Below are positions 34,531 to 42,568 of a stretch of 42,579 nt of DNA, one piece after another. The notes beneath the pieces were generated by a model, which did no database searches, was not told where the DNA came from, and saw only the letters and a program-made list of their open reading frames with translations. Origin of the DNA: Paracoccaceae bacterium (lineage in GTDB: Bacteria > Pseudomonadota > Alphaproteobacteria > Rhodobacterales > Rhodobacteraceae). The position numbers and the translations under genes are program-made. The stretch lies in NCBI GenBank assembly GCA_013003075.1, contig JABDLJ010000020.1, forward strand, positions 1 through 42,579, written 5' to 3'. Numbering within the stretch: position 1 is the first letter of the stretch; the number at the start of each line of letters is the position of its first letter.

Positions 34531-35408
34531 TGCGATGGCTCCGAAAAGAACGCAACCAGGTGCGGCAGCAAGGCGTCGGGGCATTCCTCGGCCAGATAAT
34601 GCCCGCCGCCAATCGCCATGCCGCGGACGTCCATCGCCCGCTCTTTCCACAGCGCCATGCAATCGAAACACCGCTCGATGACACCGTCGCGACCCCAGAT
34701 CGCAAGAAGCGGCGCAGCCACCTTGCGTCCGCCATCGGCCTCGTCATGCGCGATGTCGATGCTTGCCGCGGCGCGGTAGTCCTCGCACATCGCATGCACC
34801 GTTTCGGGATCGCCGAACGCGTCAAGGTAGGCCGCCCAGGCCGCGGGCGTAAAAGGCGCAAGTCCGGCCGAGGCATGGCCCATCTTGTAGGTAAGAAAAG
34901 CCTCGGGGTCGGCGCCGATCATGCGCTCCGGCTCTGGCGCGGGCAGCGTCAGCCAGAACCAGTGCCAATAGGCCCGCGCGAACGCCTCTGTCGTGCCGCG
35001 ATACATCTCGCGCGTCGGCGCGATATCGAGAACGGCCAGCCGCCGCACCGCAGCCGCATGATCAAGCGCCATCCGGTGCGCGACACGGCCGCCCCGATCA
35101 TGTCCGCAAACGCCGAAGCGTTCGTGGCCGAGCGCAGCCATCACCTCGATCATGTCCTGCGCCATCGCCCGCTTGGAATAGGGCGCGTGATCGGCGTCCG
35201 AGGGCGGTTTGGACGACGCCCCATAGCCCCGCAGATCGGCCGCCACCACGGTGAAACGCTGCGCCAGCGCCGGGGCCACCTTGTGCCACATCGCATGGGT
35301 CTGGGGATAGCCGTGCAGCAACAGAAGCGGCGGGCCCGCGCCGCCGGTCACGCCGGCGATCTCGGCCCCTGAGGTTGCCTGGCGAAAGCGTTTGAAACCA
35401 TCGAACAT
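34527..35408 (-). CDS. Haloacetate (fluoroacetate) dehalogenase-like alpha/beta hydrolase
   Basis: This 293-residue enzyme aligns along its whole length with the fluoroacetate dehalogenase FAcD of Burkholderia sp. FA1, as I remember that sequence. The catalytic nucleophile Asp104 with Arg105 and Arg108 (GHDRGGR), the Asp128 (VLDIAPT), the halide-pocket His149-Trp150 (AYWHWF) and Tyr211 (CEDYR), and His270 (GGGHY) are all visible, matching the FAcD set nearly residue for residue. It should hydrolyse haloacetates such as fluoroacetate or chloroacetate to glycolate. The ATG at 35408 gives the same N terminus (MFDGF). It is the first gene of a coupled operon with the DadA-like oxidase, TRAP and racemase. 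It could instead be an epoxide hydrolase, but the Trp/His pocket argues against that. Confidence 0.87.
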   Translation of the reverse strand: MFDGFKRFRQATSGAEIAGVTGGAGPPLLLLHGYPQTHAMWHKVAPALAQRFTVVAADLRGYGASSKPPSDADHAPYSKRAMAQDMIEVMAALGHERFGVCGHDRGGRVAHRMALDHAAAVRRLAVLDIAPTREMYRGTTEAFARAYWHWFWLTLPAPEPERMIGADPEAFLTYKMGHASAGLAPFTPAAWAAYLDAFGDPETVHAMCEDYRAAASIDIAHDEADGGRKVAAPLLAIWGRDGVIERCFDCMALWKERAMDVRGMAIGGGHYLAEECPDALLPHLVAFFSEPSQ

Positions 35409-35529
35409 GCCGCCAGTCAAAGCACGAAGCGCGGCCCTGTCCAGCGCTATTGCGTTCAGGCGACGGCCCGCGGCCCGATTTCAGGCCGCTTGCCCGAATG
35501 ATCCGGCCCCGGCGGCGGCCAGCCTCCGG

Positions 35530-38058
35530 CTAGCCGCATTTGGAGTGGCCGCAACTGGCGCAGGTCATGCAGCCTTCGATCATCCGCATATCGTACTGCC
35601 CGCAACTGGGGCAGGCCGGCCCGCGCGGCGCGCCAAAATTCACCACCTCTGCCTGCGGATCGGATTTCAGCCCCATCCCCTCTCCCTCGATGAAGCCGAT
35701 AGAGATCATATGCCGCTCGATCACGCCGCCGATGGCCGCAAGGATCGAGGGGACATACTTGCCCTTCATCCAGGCGCCGCCACGCGGATCGAACACGGCC
35801 TTCAGCTCTTCCACCACGAAAGACACATCGCCGCCGCGCCGGAACACCGCCGAGATCATCCGCGTCAGCGCAACGGTCCAGGCGAAGTGCTCCATGTTCT
35901 TTGAATTGATGAACACCTCGAAGGGGCGCCGGTGCCCGCTTACCACCAGATCGTTGATCGTGATGTAGATCGCATGCTCGCTGTCGGGCCATTTCAGCTT
36001 GTAGGTGCTGCCCTCCAGCGCCTGCGGCCGGTCGAGCGGCTCGGAGATATAGACCACATCGCCATGCGGCTGGTTCGGCACGGCGGGCGTTGTGGCGATG
36101 ACCTCAGGCGCCGCAGGAGCCTGCCCCTCGGCGAACAAGAGCCACCGCGGAGTGACACCCAGCACATCGGCAATCGCGCGCGCATCGCGGTTGGTCGGCT
36201 TGGCGCCGTCGTCCCACGAGGCGATCACGTCCGGCTCGACCCCGGCGCGCTCGGCCAGTGTCGGGATGTCGGTGATGCCGACCGCCGCCGAGGCAAGCTC
36301 GATCCGCCCCGCGATGCTGTCAGGAGCAGGCGTCTCTGCCGCCGGCGTGTCCGCGGGCTTGTCATCGGCCACGCTCAGCACAGATCCGGTGACCGCGTTG
36401 GGCCGATACGTGGTGCAACCCTTGCATCCCGTTTCGTAGGCTTCCAGGTAGACATCCTTGAACGCCTCGAACGAGATATCTTCGGGGCAGTTGATCGTCT
36501 TGGAGATAGAGCTGTCGACCCATTTCTGCGCCGCTGCCTGCATCCGCACGTGATCGAGCGGCGCCAGCGTCTGGGCGTTCACGAAGTAGTCGGGCAGATC
36601 TGCGTCGCCGAACTTTTCGCGCCACATCTGGACGGCGTAATCGACCACTTCTTCCTCGGTGCGGGTGCCGTCCTTCTGCAGAACCTTGCGGGTATAGGCA
36701 TAGGCGAAGACCGGCTCGATCCCCGACGATACGTTGCCGGCGTAAAGCGAGATCGTGCCCGTCGGCGCGATCGACGTCAAAAGCGCGTTGCGAATGCCGT
36801 TTTCCGCGATCGCGGCGCGCAAATCGTCGTCCATATGCGTCAGCGCGCCGCTGGCCAGGTACTTCTCCTTCTCGAATAGCGGGAAGGCGCCCTTTTCCGC
36901 GGCAAGCTCCGTGCTCGCCAGATAGGCGGCCCGCGCTATGGCCTTCATCCACGCCTCGGTCTGCGCTGCCGCCGCTTCGCTGCCATAGCGCAGCCCCAGC
37001 ATCAAAAGCGCATCGGCAAGCCCGGTCACCCCAAGCCCGATCCGGCGCTTGTTTTGTGCCTCCTCGGCCTGCTGCGGCAGCGGAAAGCGCGAGGCATCGA
37101 CGACATTGTCCATCATCCGCACGGCAAGGCGCACCAGATCGTCCAGCGCACCCAAATCCAGCTTTGCGCCGTCTTCAAACGGCGCGCTGACCAGCCGGGC
37201 CAGGTTGACCGAGCCCAGAAGGCAGGCGCCATAGGGCGGCAGCGGCTGCTCGCCGCAGGGATTGGTGGCCGCGATGGTCTCGCAATAGGACAGGTTGTTC
37301 ATCGCGTTGATCCGATCGATGAAGATCACGCCCGGTTCGGCGTAGTCAAAGGTGGACTGCATGATCCTGTTCCACAGATCGCGCGCGTTCACCGTTTTGT
37401 AGACCTGGCCCTCGAACACCAGCTCCCACGGCCCGTCCGCCTTGACCGCCGCCATGAAGGGATCGGTGACCAGCACCGAGACATTGAAATTGCGCAGCCG
37501 CGCCGGATCGGCTTTGGCGGTGACGAAATCCTCGATATCGGGGTGATCGCAGCGCATGGTCGCCATCATCGCGCCGCGGCGGCTGCCGGCGGACATGATC
37601 GTGCGGCACATGGCGTCCCACACATCCATGAATGACAACGGCCCCGACGCATCGGCGGCCACGCCTTTCACGTCGGCGCCCTTGGGCCGGATGGTGCTGA
37701 AATCATAGCCGATGCCGCCGCCCTGCTGCATGGTCAGCGCGGCCTCTTTCAGCATCTCGAAAATACCGCTCATGCTGTCGGGGATGGTGCCCATCACAAA
37801 GCAGTTGAACAAGGTCACCGAGCGCGCGGTGCCCGCCCCCGCCACGATCCGCCCTGCGGGCAGGAACTTGAAGTCCTCCAATGCGGCGTAGAACTTGTCC
37901 TCCCACGCATCCGGAGTTTTCTCGCCCGCCGCCAAGGTCCGCGCGATGCGCCGCCATGTGTCCTCGACCGTGGCATCGACCGGCGCGCCGTCGGCGTCCT
38001 TGAAGCGGTATTTCATATCCCAGATGGCTTCGGCGATCGGCGCAGCGAAACGGGTCAT
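35530..38058 (-). CDS. nrdJ: Vitamin B12-dependent (class II) ribonucleoside-diphosphate reductase with inserted HTH-like segment
   Basis: This 842-residue enzyme makes deoxyribonucleotides using adenosylcobalamin. It has NCFVMG with Cys86, GGGIGYDFS, AGSRRGAMMA, the radical-site loop NPCGEQPLPPYGACLLGS with Cys268, and APTGTISLYAGNVSSGIEP. A C-terminal TSCPD-like domain follows, ending in a zinc/thiol cluster (CPSCG, CMTCASCGHSKCG). Between the catalytic core and the TSCPD domain, residues about 585-645 resemble an XRE-type helix-turn-helix (LAERAGVEPDVIASWDDG...ADVLGVTPRWLL). ATG 38058 (MTRFAAPIAEAIWDMKYRF) is preferred; ATG 38073 is possible. It is divergent from the DUF1489 gene across a 153-base gap with DnaA-box-like repeats. 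Confidence 0.94.
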   Translation of the reverse strand: MTRFAAPIAEAIWDMKYRFKDADGAPVDATVEDTWRRIARTLAAGEKTPDAWEDKFYAALEDFKFLPAGRIVAGAGTARSVTLFNCFVMGTIPDSMSGIFEMLKEAALTMQQGGGIGYDFSTIRPKGADVKGVAADASGPLSFMDVWDAMCRTIMSAGSRRGAMMATMRCDHPDIEDFVTAKADPARLRNFNVSVLVTDPFMAAVKADGPWELVFEGQVYKTVNARDLWNRIMQSTFDYAEPGVIFIDRINAMNNLSYCETIAATNPCGEQPLPPYGACLLGSVNLARLVSAPFEDGAKLDLGALDDLVRLAVRMMDNVVDASRFPLPQQAEEAQNKRRIGLGVTGLADALLMLGLRYGSEAAAAQTEAWMKAIARAAYLASTELAAEKGAFPLFEKEKYLASGALTHMDDDLRAAIAENGIRNALLTSIAPTGTISLYAGNVSSGIEPVFAYAYTRKVLQKDGTRTEEEVVDYAVQMWREKFGDADLPDYFVNAQTLAPLDHVRMQAAAQKWVDSSISKTINCPEDISFEAFKDVYLEAYETGCKGCTTYRPNAVTGSVLSVADDKPADTPAAETPAPDSIAGRIELASAAVGITDIPTLAERAGVEPDVIASWDDGAKPTNRDARAIADVLGVTPRWLLFAEGQAPAAPEVIATTPAVPNQPHGDVVYISEPLDRPQALEGSTYKLKWPDSEHAIYITINDLVVSGHRRPFEVFINSKNMEHFAWTVALTRMISAVFRRGGDVSFVVEELKAVFDPRGGAWMKGKYVPSILAAIGGVIERHMISIGFIEGEGMGLKSDPQAEVVNFGAPRGPACPSCGQYDMRMIEGCMTCASCGHSKCG

Positions 38059-38110
38059 GGCAAGTGATTCCATTGCTAAGGCAGGCTGGCAGCGTACCGC
38101 ATGCGGCAGG

Positions 38111-38219
38111 GTGTCCACAACACCTTGCAGGCGCGACCACACGGTCTACAATCACTGGTGTTGCCTGTGGGCGACTCTGGGGATATCGCGCCAAAGCCTG
38201 GGGATTACTCTGTGGATAA
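38111..38219. promoter_or_regulatory. Cluster of DnaA-box-like nonamers in the nrdJ/DUF1489 divergent promoter region
   Basis: A perfect DnaA-box complement TGTGGATAA (consensus TTATCCACA) lies at 38211-38219 and overlaps the DUF1489 GTG start. Three weaker same-orientation copies precede it: TGTGGGCGA 38166, TGGGGATAT 38178 and TGGGGATTA 38199, at spacings of 12, 21 and 12 bases. An inverted copy GTGTCCACA lies at 38111. DnaA boxes upstream of a ribonucleotide reductase gene are known in E. coli nrdAB. Binding here is inferred from the sequence pattern only. Confidence 0.45.
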
Positions 38220-38643
38220 GACCGTTCACCTTCTGAAACTGAGCGTCGGGACGCAAAGCGTTGAAGGCCTGCAAAGCTGGCAAAGCTCGGCCCGCGCCAA
38301 GGGTCCGGACGGTCTGCCGCGCCATGTCACACGGATGTGGCCGCGCCGCGAGCCCGAGATCCTGAACGGCGGGTCTATCTTCTGGGTGATCAAGGGCGTG
38401 ATCCTTTGCCGCCAGCGCATCGTGCGACTTGACGAGGTACGCGGCAGCGACGGGATTGCCCGGTGCGGCATCGTGCTTGACCCAAAGCTCGTTCGCACCG
38501 AAGCCGCGCCGCGCCGCCCGTTCCAGGGCTGGCGATACCTGCCTGTCGCGGACGCGCCCCGCGATCTGGGCAAGCGCGCCAAGGGCCACGAAGACCTGCC
38601 GCCCCAGCTTGTCGCCGCCCTCGCCGAGATCGGCGTGCGGTGA
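38212..38643 (+). CDS. DUF1489 family protein
   Basis: This 143-residue soluble protein belongs to the alphaproteobacterial DUF1489 family, whose function is unknown. Conserved stretches are VHLLKLSVG at the start, PRHVTRMWPRREPEILNGGS, VIKGVILCRQRI, RCGIVLDPKLVRTE, APRRPFQGWRYL and the C-terminal LPPQLVAALAEIGVR. The GTG at 38212 gives the family N terminus; a longer frame from 38101 is not family-like and runs through the promoter region. It is divergent from nrdJ and followed four bases later by a membrane-anchored hypothetical gene. Confidence 0.9.
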   Translation: MDKTVHLLKLSVGTQSVEGLQSWQSSARAKGPDGLPRHVTRMWPRREPEILNGGSIFWVIKGVILCRQRIVRLDEVRGSDGIARCGIVLDPKLVRTEAAPRRPFQGWRYLPVADAPRDLGKRAKGHEDLPPQLVAALAEIGVR

Positions 38644-38647
38644 CGCG

Positions 38648-39277
38648 GTGTCGGTCCGGCTTCTCTGGGCCGTGGCGGCACTGGCGGTGCTGGTCTTTGC
38701 CGCAGATCGCTACCTTCAGATGCGCTCTAACCTACCGGCATGGGCCAAGCGGTCGGCCGAGCGCGATCAACGCGCGGCTGAGAGCGCATTGCGGGACACG
38801 GCGCCGGGCCTGAGGCCGGCCGATCCGGGCGCAGACCAGCGAATTGCCGTCATCCCGCCTCCAAGCACGCTCGATGACGGCAACCGCCAGGAGCCCGACC
38901 GCGATCTGGTGCGCCGCGCGGCACGCGGTGATACGGGTGCGCTTGAGAAACTGGGCGTCCATTTCTGGGTCCGCGAGCGCTATGATCAGGCGCTGCCCAA
39001 TCTCTTTCTTGCCGCGCTTGGCGGCAGCGCACAGGCGCATGCGCTTCTGGCAGAGAACGGCTTCCGGCAGGGCAGCCGCGATGGGCTGATCGAGGGCGTC
39101 GCCTTCTATCTTGTCGCGGTCCGGCTGGACGCGCAGTTCGACAGCCTTCGCAACCAGCGCATGGCCGATCGGCTCAGCGCCGACGAGAGCGCCGAGGCTC
39201 AGGAAATGGCCGGCAAGATGATCGGCGCGCTGTGCGAGGCAGTGCCGTCAAAGCTGAATGCCGAGGCGTGCCGATAG
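38648..39277 (+). CDS. Hypothetical membrane-anchored protein, possibly with a Sel1/TPR-like helical domain
   Basis: This 209-residue protein starts with GTG at 38648, four bases after the DUF1489 stop. Residues about 3-19 (RLLWAVAALAVLVFAA) form one membrane helix or uncleaved signal. A charged linker follows, then an alpha-helical region from about residue 85 with alternating Ala/Leu patterns (AARGDTGALEKLGVHFWVRERYDQALPNLFLAALGG) reminiscent of Sel1/TPR repeats. No specific family is recognised. Its 3' end overlaps the convergent hisG by 30 bases. Spacing suggests co-transcription with DUF1489. Confidence 0.7.
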   Translation: MSVRLLWAVAALAVLVFAADRYLQMRSNLPAWAKRSAERDQRAAESALRDTAPGLRPADPGADQRIAVIPPPSTLDDGNRQEPDRDLVRRAARGDTGALEKLGVHFWVRERYDQALPNLFLAALGGSAQAHALLAENGFRQGSRDGLIEGVAFYLVAVRLDAQFDSLRNQRMADRLSADESAEAQEMAGKMIGALCEAVPSKLNAEACR

Positions 39278-39940
39278 CGCCGCCAGCGCCGGGCCTGCCG
39301 GGCCGAAATCGGCCGCCCGGGACCGAAAGAGCGTCGCCTGAGACTGCAGTACCAACCCATCGGCCAGCGGCCGCAGGTGATTGGCACGCAGCGTGTCGCC
39401 CGTCGATGTGATATCGGCCACCGCCTCGGCCGTCAGGTTGCGCACCGTGCCCTCGGTCGCGCCCTGGCTGTCGACAAGCTGGTAGTCGCCGACACCCTCA
39501 CGGCGCAGGAATTCGCGCACCAGGTGGTGATACTTAGTGGCAATCCGCAACCGGTGCCCGTGGCGGCGGCGAAACGCGGCGGCGGCGGCATCCAGATCAT
39601 CCAACGTCTCGACATCGACCCAGAAATTGGGCACCGCGATCACCAGGTCCGCCTGTCCGAAGCCAAGCGGTGCAATCTCGCGAACGCGCGCCTCCCAACC
39701 GGCCAGATTCTCGCGCACCACATCAGTGCCGGTGACGCCCAGGTGAATGCGCCCTGCGCCAAGCTCGCGCGGGATTTCGCTGGCCGACAAGAGCACGATT
39801 GTCAGGCCATCCACGCCGCTGGTGGCCGCGTATTCGCGACCGTTGCCGGCATTGCCCATGTCCACGCCGCGGGCCCTGAACCAGTCGAAGGTCTTGTCCA
39901 TCAACCGGCCCTTGGAGGGGATGCCAAGCTTCAGTGTCAT
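39248..39940 (-). CDS. hisG: ATP phosphoribosyltransferase catalytic subunit, short form
   Basis: This 230-residue enzyme catalyses the first step of histidine synthesis, joining ATP and PRPP. It is the short HisG form lacking the C-terminal ACT regulatory domain and therefore needs HisZ, which is encoded immediately upstream. Recognisable parts are LGIPSKGRLMDKTFDWF, HLGVTGTDVVREN, RRHGHRLRIATKYHHLVREF, and a PRPP-binding stretch around ADITSTGDTLRANHLRPL. Its ATG at 39940 overlaps the hisZ stop as ATGA. It is last in the hisS-hisZ-hisG operon and overlaps the end of the convergent hypothetical gene by 30 bases. Confidence 0.95.
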   Translation of the reverse strand: MTLKLGIPSKGRLMDKTFDWFRARGVDMGNAGNGREYAATSGVDGLTIVLLSASEIPRELGAGRIHLGVTGTDVVRENLAGWEARVREIAPLGFGQADLVIAVPNFWVDVETLDDLDAAAAAFRRRHGHRLRIATKYHHLVREFLRREGVGDYQLVDSQGATEGTVRNLTAEAVADITSTGDTLRANHLRPLADGLVLQSQATLFRSRAADFGPAGPALAALSARLGIQL

Positions 39941-41022
39941 GCCCCGCCCCGCAGCCCGGCCGTCAGGCCCGGACGGATCACTCCGCCCACGGCAGCGGTG
40001 CCGCGCCCGCGCCCCAGCACATCGGTCAGCGCGTCGTAGCGTCCCCCGGTGGCGACCGGCGGCAGATCGTCCCGCCCCTCGGCGTAAAAGCCGAAGACGA
40101 ACCCGTCGTAATATTCCAGCGTCGTGCGCCCATAGCTTGCCTCAAAGAGCAGCTCTTCGGGCGCCACGCCATGCCCGCGCAACGCCTCAAGCCGCGCGGC
40201 GAAGCGATCCACAGCCGGCGCCAGCGAGGCCATTTTGCCGGCGTGGGCGCCCAGGCGCTCCAGAGCCTCGGCGCAGGTGCTGCGCAGCGCCAGCAGATCC
40301 TCAAGCAACTGCAGTTCGGCCGGATCGATCGGCGGATCGGCAGCGTCCTTGCGCAACGTTTCAAGCCGCGCCTCGACCTCGGCCCGGCTGCGCAGCCCGA
40401 CTTCGGTCATCTCCGGACCGATCGGCTGCGCCTCGGCCAAGATCGCCCGACGCGTCTGAGAGATCGGCGTGCGCCCGGCGAACCTGTCCAGCAATGCGCG
40501 GAACCGCCGCGGCCGCCAAAGGTGGCGGAGCAGCGCCGCCTTGCGCGCCTTACTGGTCGAAAGCCCAAGCACAGCGGCCCGCAAGAGCCCGATATCGCCG
40601 GTCGCCGCGCGCAGCCCAAAGGGCTTCAGGACATCCAGGAAAAGCGCAAAGACAGCCGCGTCATCTTCGGCCGGGGAGGCGCCGCCGAAAAGCTCATATC
40701 CGACCTGCGCATATTCGGCAGTACGCTCCGAGCCTGCCGGCTGCTGGCGAAAGACGGTGCCCGAATAGACATACCGCGCCGACGCCGCGCCCGACGCCAG
40801 GTGCATCTGCACCACCGGCACCGTGAAATCGGGCCGCAGGATCATCTCGCCGCGCAAGGGATCGTCGGTCACGAAAGCGCGCGCACGGATATCCTCGCCG
40901 TATAGATCGAGCAGCGTGTCGGCCGGTTGCAGCACATCCGCCTCGACCGGCTGCGCGCCCGCGGCCTCGAATATCGCCCGCAGACGCCCGGCCTCGGCGC
41001 GGATTGCCGCGGCATCGACCAT
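39937..41022 (-). CDS. hisZ: ATP phosphoribosyltransferase regulatory subunit
   Basis: This 361-residue HisRS-like paralogue activates short HisG and mediates histidine feedback. It resembles class II histidyl-tRNA synthetase (ILRPDFTVPVVQMH, GTVFRQQP, YAQVGYELFGG, YYDGFVFGFY) and lacks the tRNA-binding anticodon domain. The ATG at 41022 (MVDAAAIRAEAGRLRAIFE) overlaps the hisS stop as ATGA and is preferred over a start 27 codons upstream. Its stop overlaps hisG the same way, so hisS-hisZ-hisG are tightly coupled. Its dedicated partner is HisG. Confidence 0.93.
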   Translation of the reverse strand: MVDAAAIRAEAGRLRAIFEAAGAQPVEADVLQPADTLLDLYGEDIRARAFVTDDPLRGEMILRPDFTVPVVQMHLASGAASARYVYSGTVFRQQPAGSERTAEYAQVGYELFGGASPAEDDAAVFALFLDVLKPFGLRAATGDIGLLRAAVLGLSTSKARKAALLRHLWRPRRFRALLDRFAGRTPISQTRRAILAEAQPIGPEMTEVGLRSRAEVEARLETLRKDAADPPIDPAELQLLEDLLALRSTCAEALERLGAHAGKMASLAPAVDRFAARLEALRGHGVAPEELLFEASYGRTTLEYYDGFVFGFYAEGRDDLPPVATGGRYDALTDVLGRGRGTAAVGGVIRPGLTAGLRGGA

Positions 41023-42568
41023 CACGCGCGCCCGATCAGCTTTTGCACCGCTTCGACAAGCCCGTCCACCGGGCATTCGAACTGCGCCGGCTGGTCTTTC
41101 CATTCCTCAAGCGTGGCGGTCTCGGCGATCTTTGCGCCCAGAACGAGGTCCTTGATCTGCACCACGCCGCGCGCCGCTTCGTCTTCGCCCTGGATGATCG
41201 CGACCGGGCTGCCGCGCTTGTCGGCGTATTTAAGCTGGTTGCCGAAGTTTTTCGGATTGCCCAGGTAGACCTCGGCGCGGATGCCGGCCTGCCGCAGCGT
41301 TGTGGCCATCGCCTGGTAGTCAGACATCCGATCCCGGTCCATCACGGTGACGACGACAGGCCCCTGGCCGTCTGCCGCAATCCGTCCCTTGGCCTGAAGC
41401 GCCGCCAAAAGCCGGTCGACGCCGATGGAAATGCCGGTCGCCGGCACCGCCTGCCCGGTGAAGCGCTTGACCAGATCGTCATAGCGCCCGCCGCCGGCGA
41501 CGCTGCCGAACTGGCGCGGGCGGCCCTTCTCGTCAGTGATTTCGAAGGTCAGTTCGGCCTCGAACACGGGGCCGGTGTAATAGCCAAGGCCGCGCACGAC
41601 CGAGGGGTCGATGACAATGCGATCGGGTCCATAGCCCTGGGCCGCGCAGAGGCCGGCGATCTGGCGAAGTTCAGCCACTCCCTCAACACCCTGCGCGGAC
41701 GCTTCGACGGTTCGCTCAATACTTTTGATAATATAGGGATTCCATTGCTCAATCGCCTCGCTGTTCCCGATCCTAGCGTCATTTCTGATCTGCTGTTGCG
41801 CCCATGTGATTGAGTCCACATAGCCGGATACCACGGCAATCTGTGCGTCAGTCAACTTTGCCCCTTCAGTGCGATCCCCGCTGTCGTCTGTTCGCCCCTC
41901 GCCGAGAAGCGCCCGCACACCCTCCGCGCCGAGCCGGTCCAGTTTGTCGATGGCGCGCAAAACGATGCCGCGCTCGTGCGCGAATTTCTCGGGATCGGCG
42001 GGATCGAGAATGCCCGCAACCTCCATCACCCCGTTCAGAACCTTGCGATTGTTGATCCGGACCACGTAGTCGCCGCGCTCGATCCCCACCGCTTCCAGCG
42101 TGTCGGCCAGCATCATGCAAATCTCGGCATCGGCGGCGACGCTCGCGGTGCCGACTGTATCCGCATCGCATTGATAAAACTGGCGAAACCGCCCCGGGCC
42201 GGGCTTTTCATTGCGCCAGACCGGCCCCATGGCATAGCGCCGATAGGGCAAGGGCAGATCGTTGCGGTGCTGGGCATAGACCCGGGCCAAGGGCGCGGTC
42301 AGATCATAGCGCAGGGCAACCCAACCATCGTCATCGTCTTCCCAGGCAAAGACCCCGGCGTTCGGGCGATCCACATCGGGCAGGAACTTGCCCAGCGCCT
42401 CGACCGTTTCCACCGCAGAGCTTCCAGCGCGTCAAACCCGTAGTGATGATACACCCCGGCAATGGTGCTCAGCATCTCGGCGCGTTCCGAGACTTCGCGG
42501 CCGAAATAATCACGGAACCCTTTGGGCGTTTCGGCCTTGGGGCGCGGAGTTTTCTTGGGTTTGGCCAT
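41022..42568 (-). pseudogene. hisS: Histidyl-tRNA synthetase, interrupted by a one-base frameshift
   Basis: The product (about 515 residues when corrected) charges tRNA-His. The N-terminal part begins at ATG 42568 ([22 protein letters not shown]) and reaches YGFDALE at codon 49. The expected sequence then continues in another frame with [19 protein letters not shown]. Between GAA and GCG GTG GAA there are five bases (GCTCT) where six are needed. Restoring one A (GAAAGCTCT) would give [10 protein letters not shown], so a base lost from a short A run near 42422 fits. Motif 2 ([17 protein letters not shown]) and motif 3 (GISIGVDRL) are intact downstream. As hisS is essential, a sequencing or assembly error is the likeliest explanation, and the gene is probably functional. 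Confidence 0.92.

Noticed and set aside
35470-35489. Short inverted repeat GCGGCC/GGCCGC between nrdJ and the dehalogenase-like gene
   Set aside because: The stem is only 6 bp with no T tract on the transcribed strand, so a terminator cannot be supported.
38111-38219. A replication origin
   Set aside because: DnaA-box-like repeats are present, but there is no AT-rich unwinding region and no dnaA, parAB, repABC or hemE-type neighbour. A regulatory role fits better.
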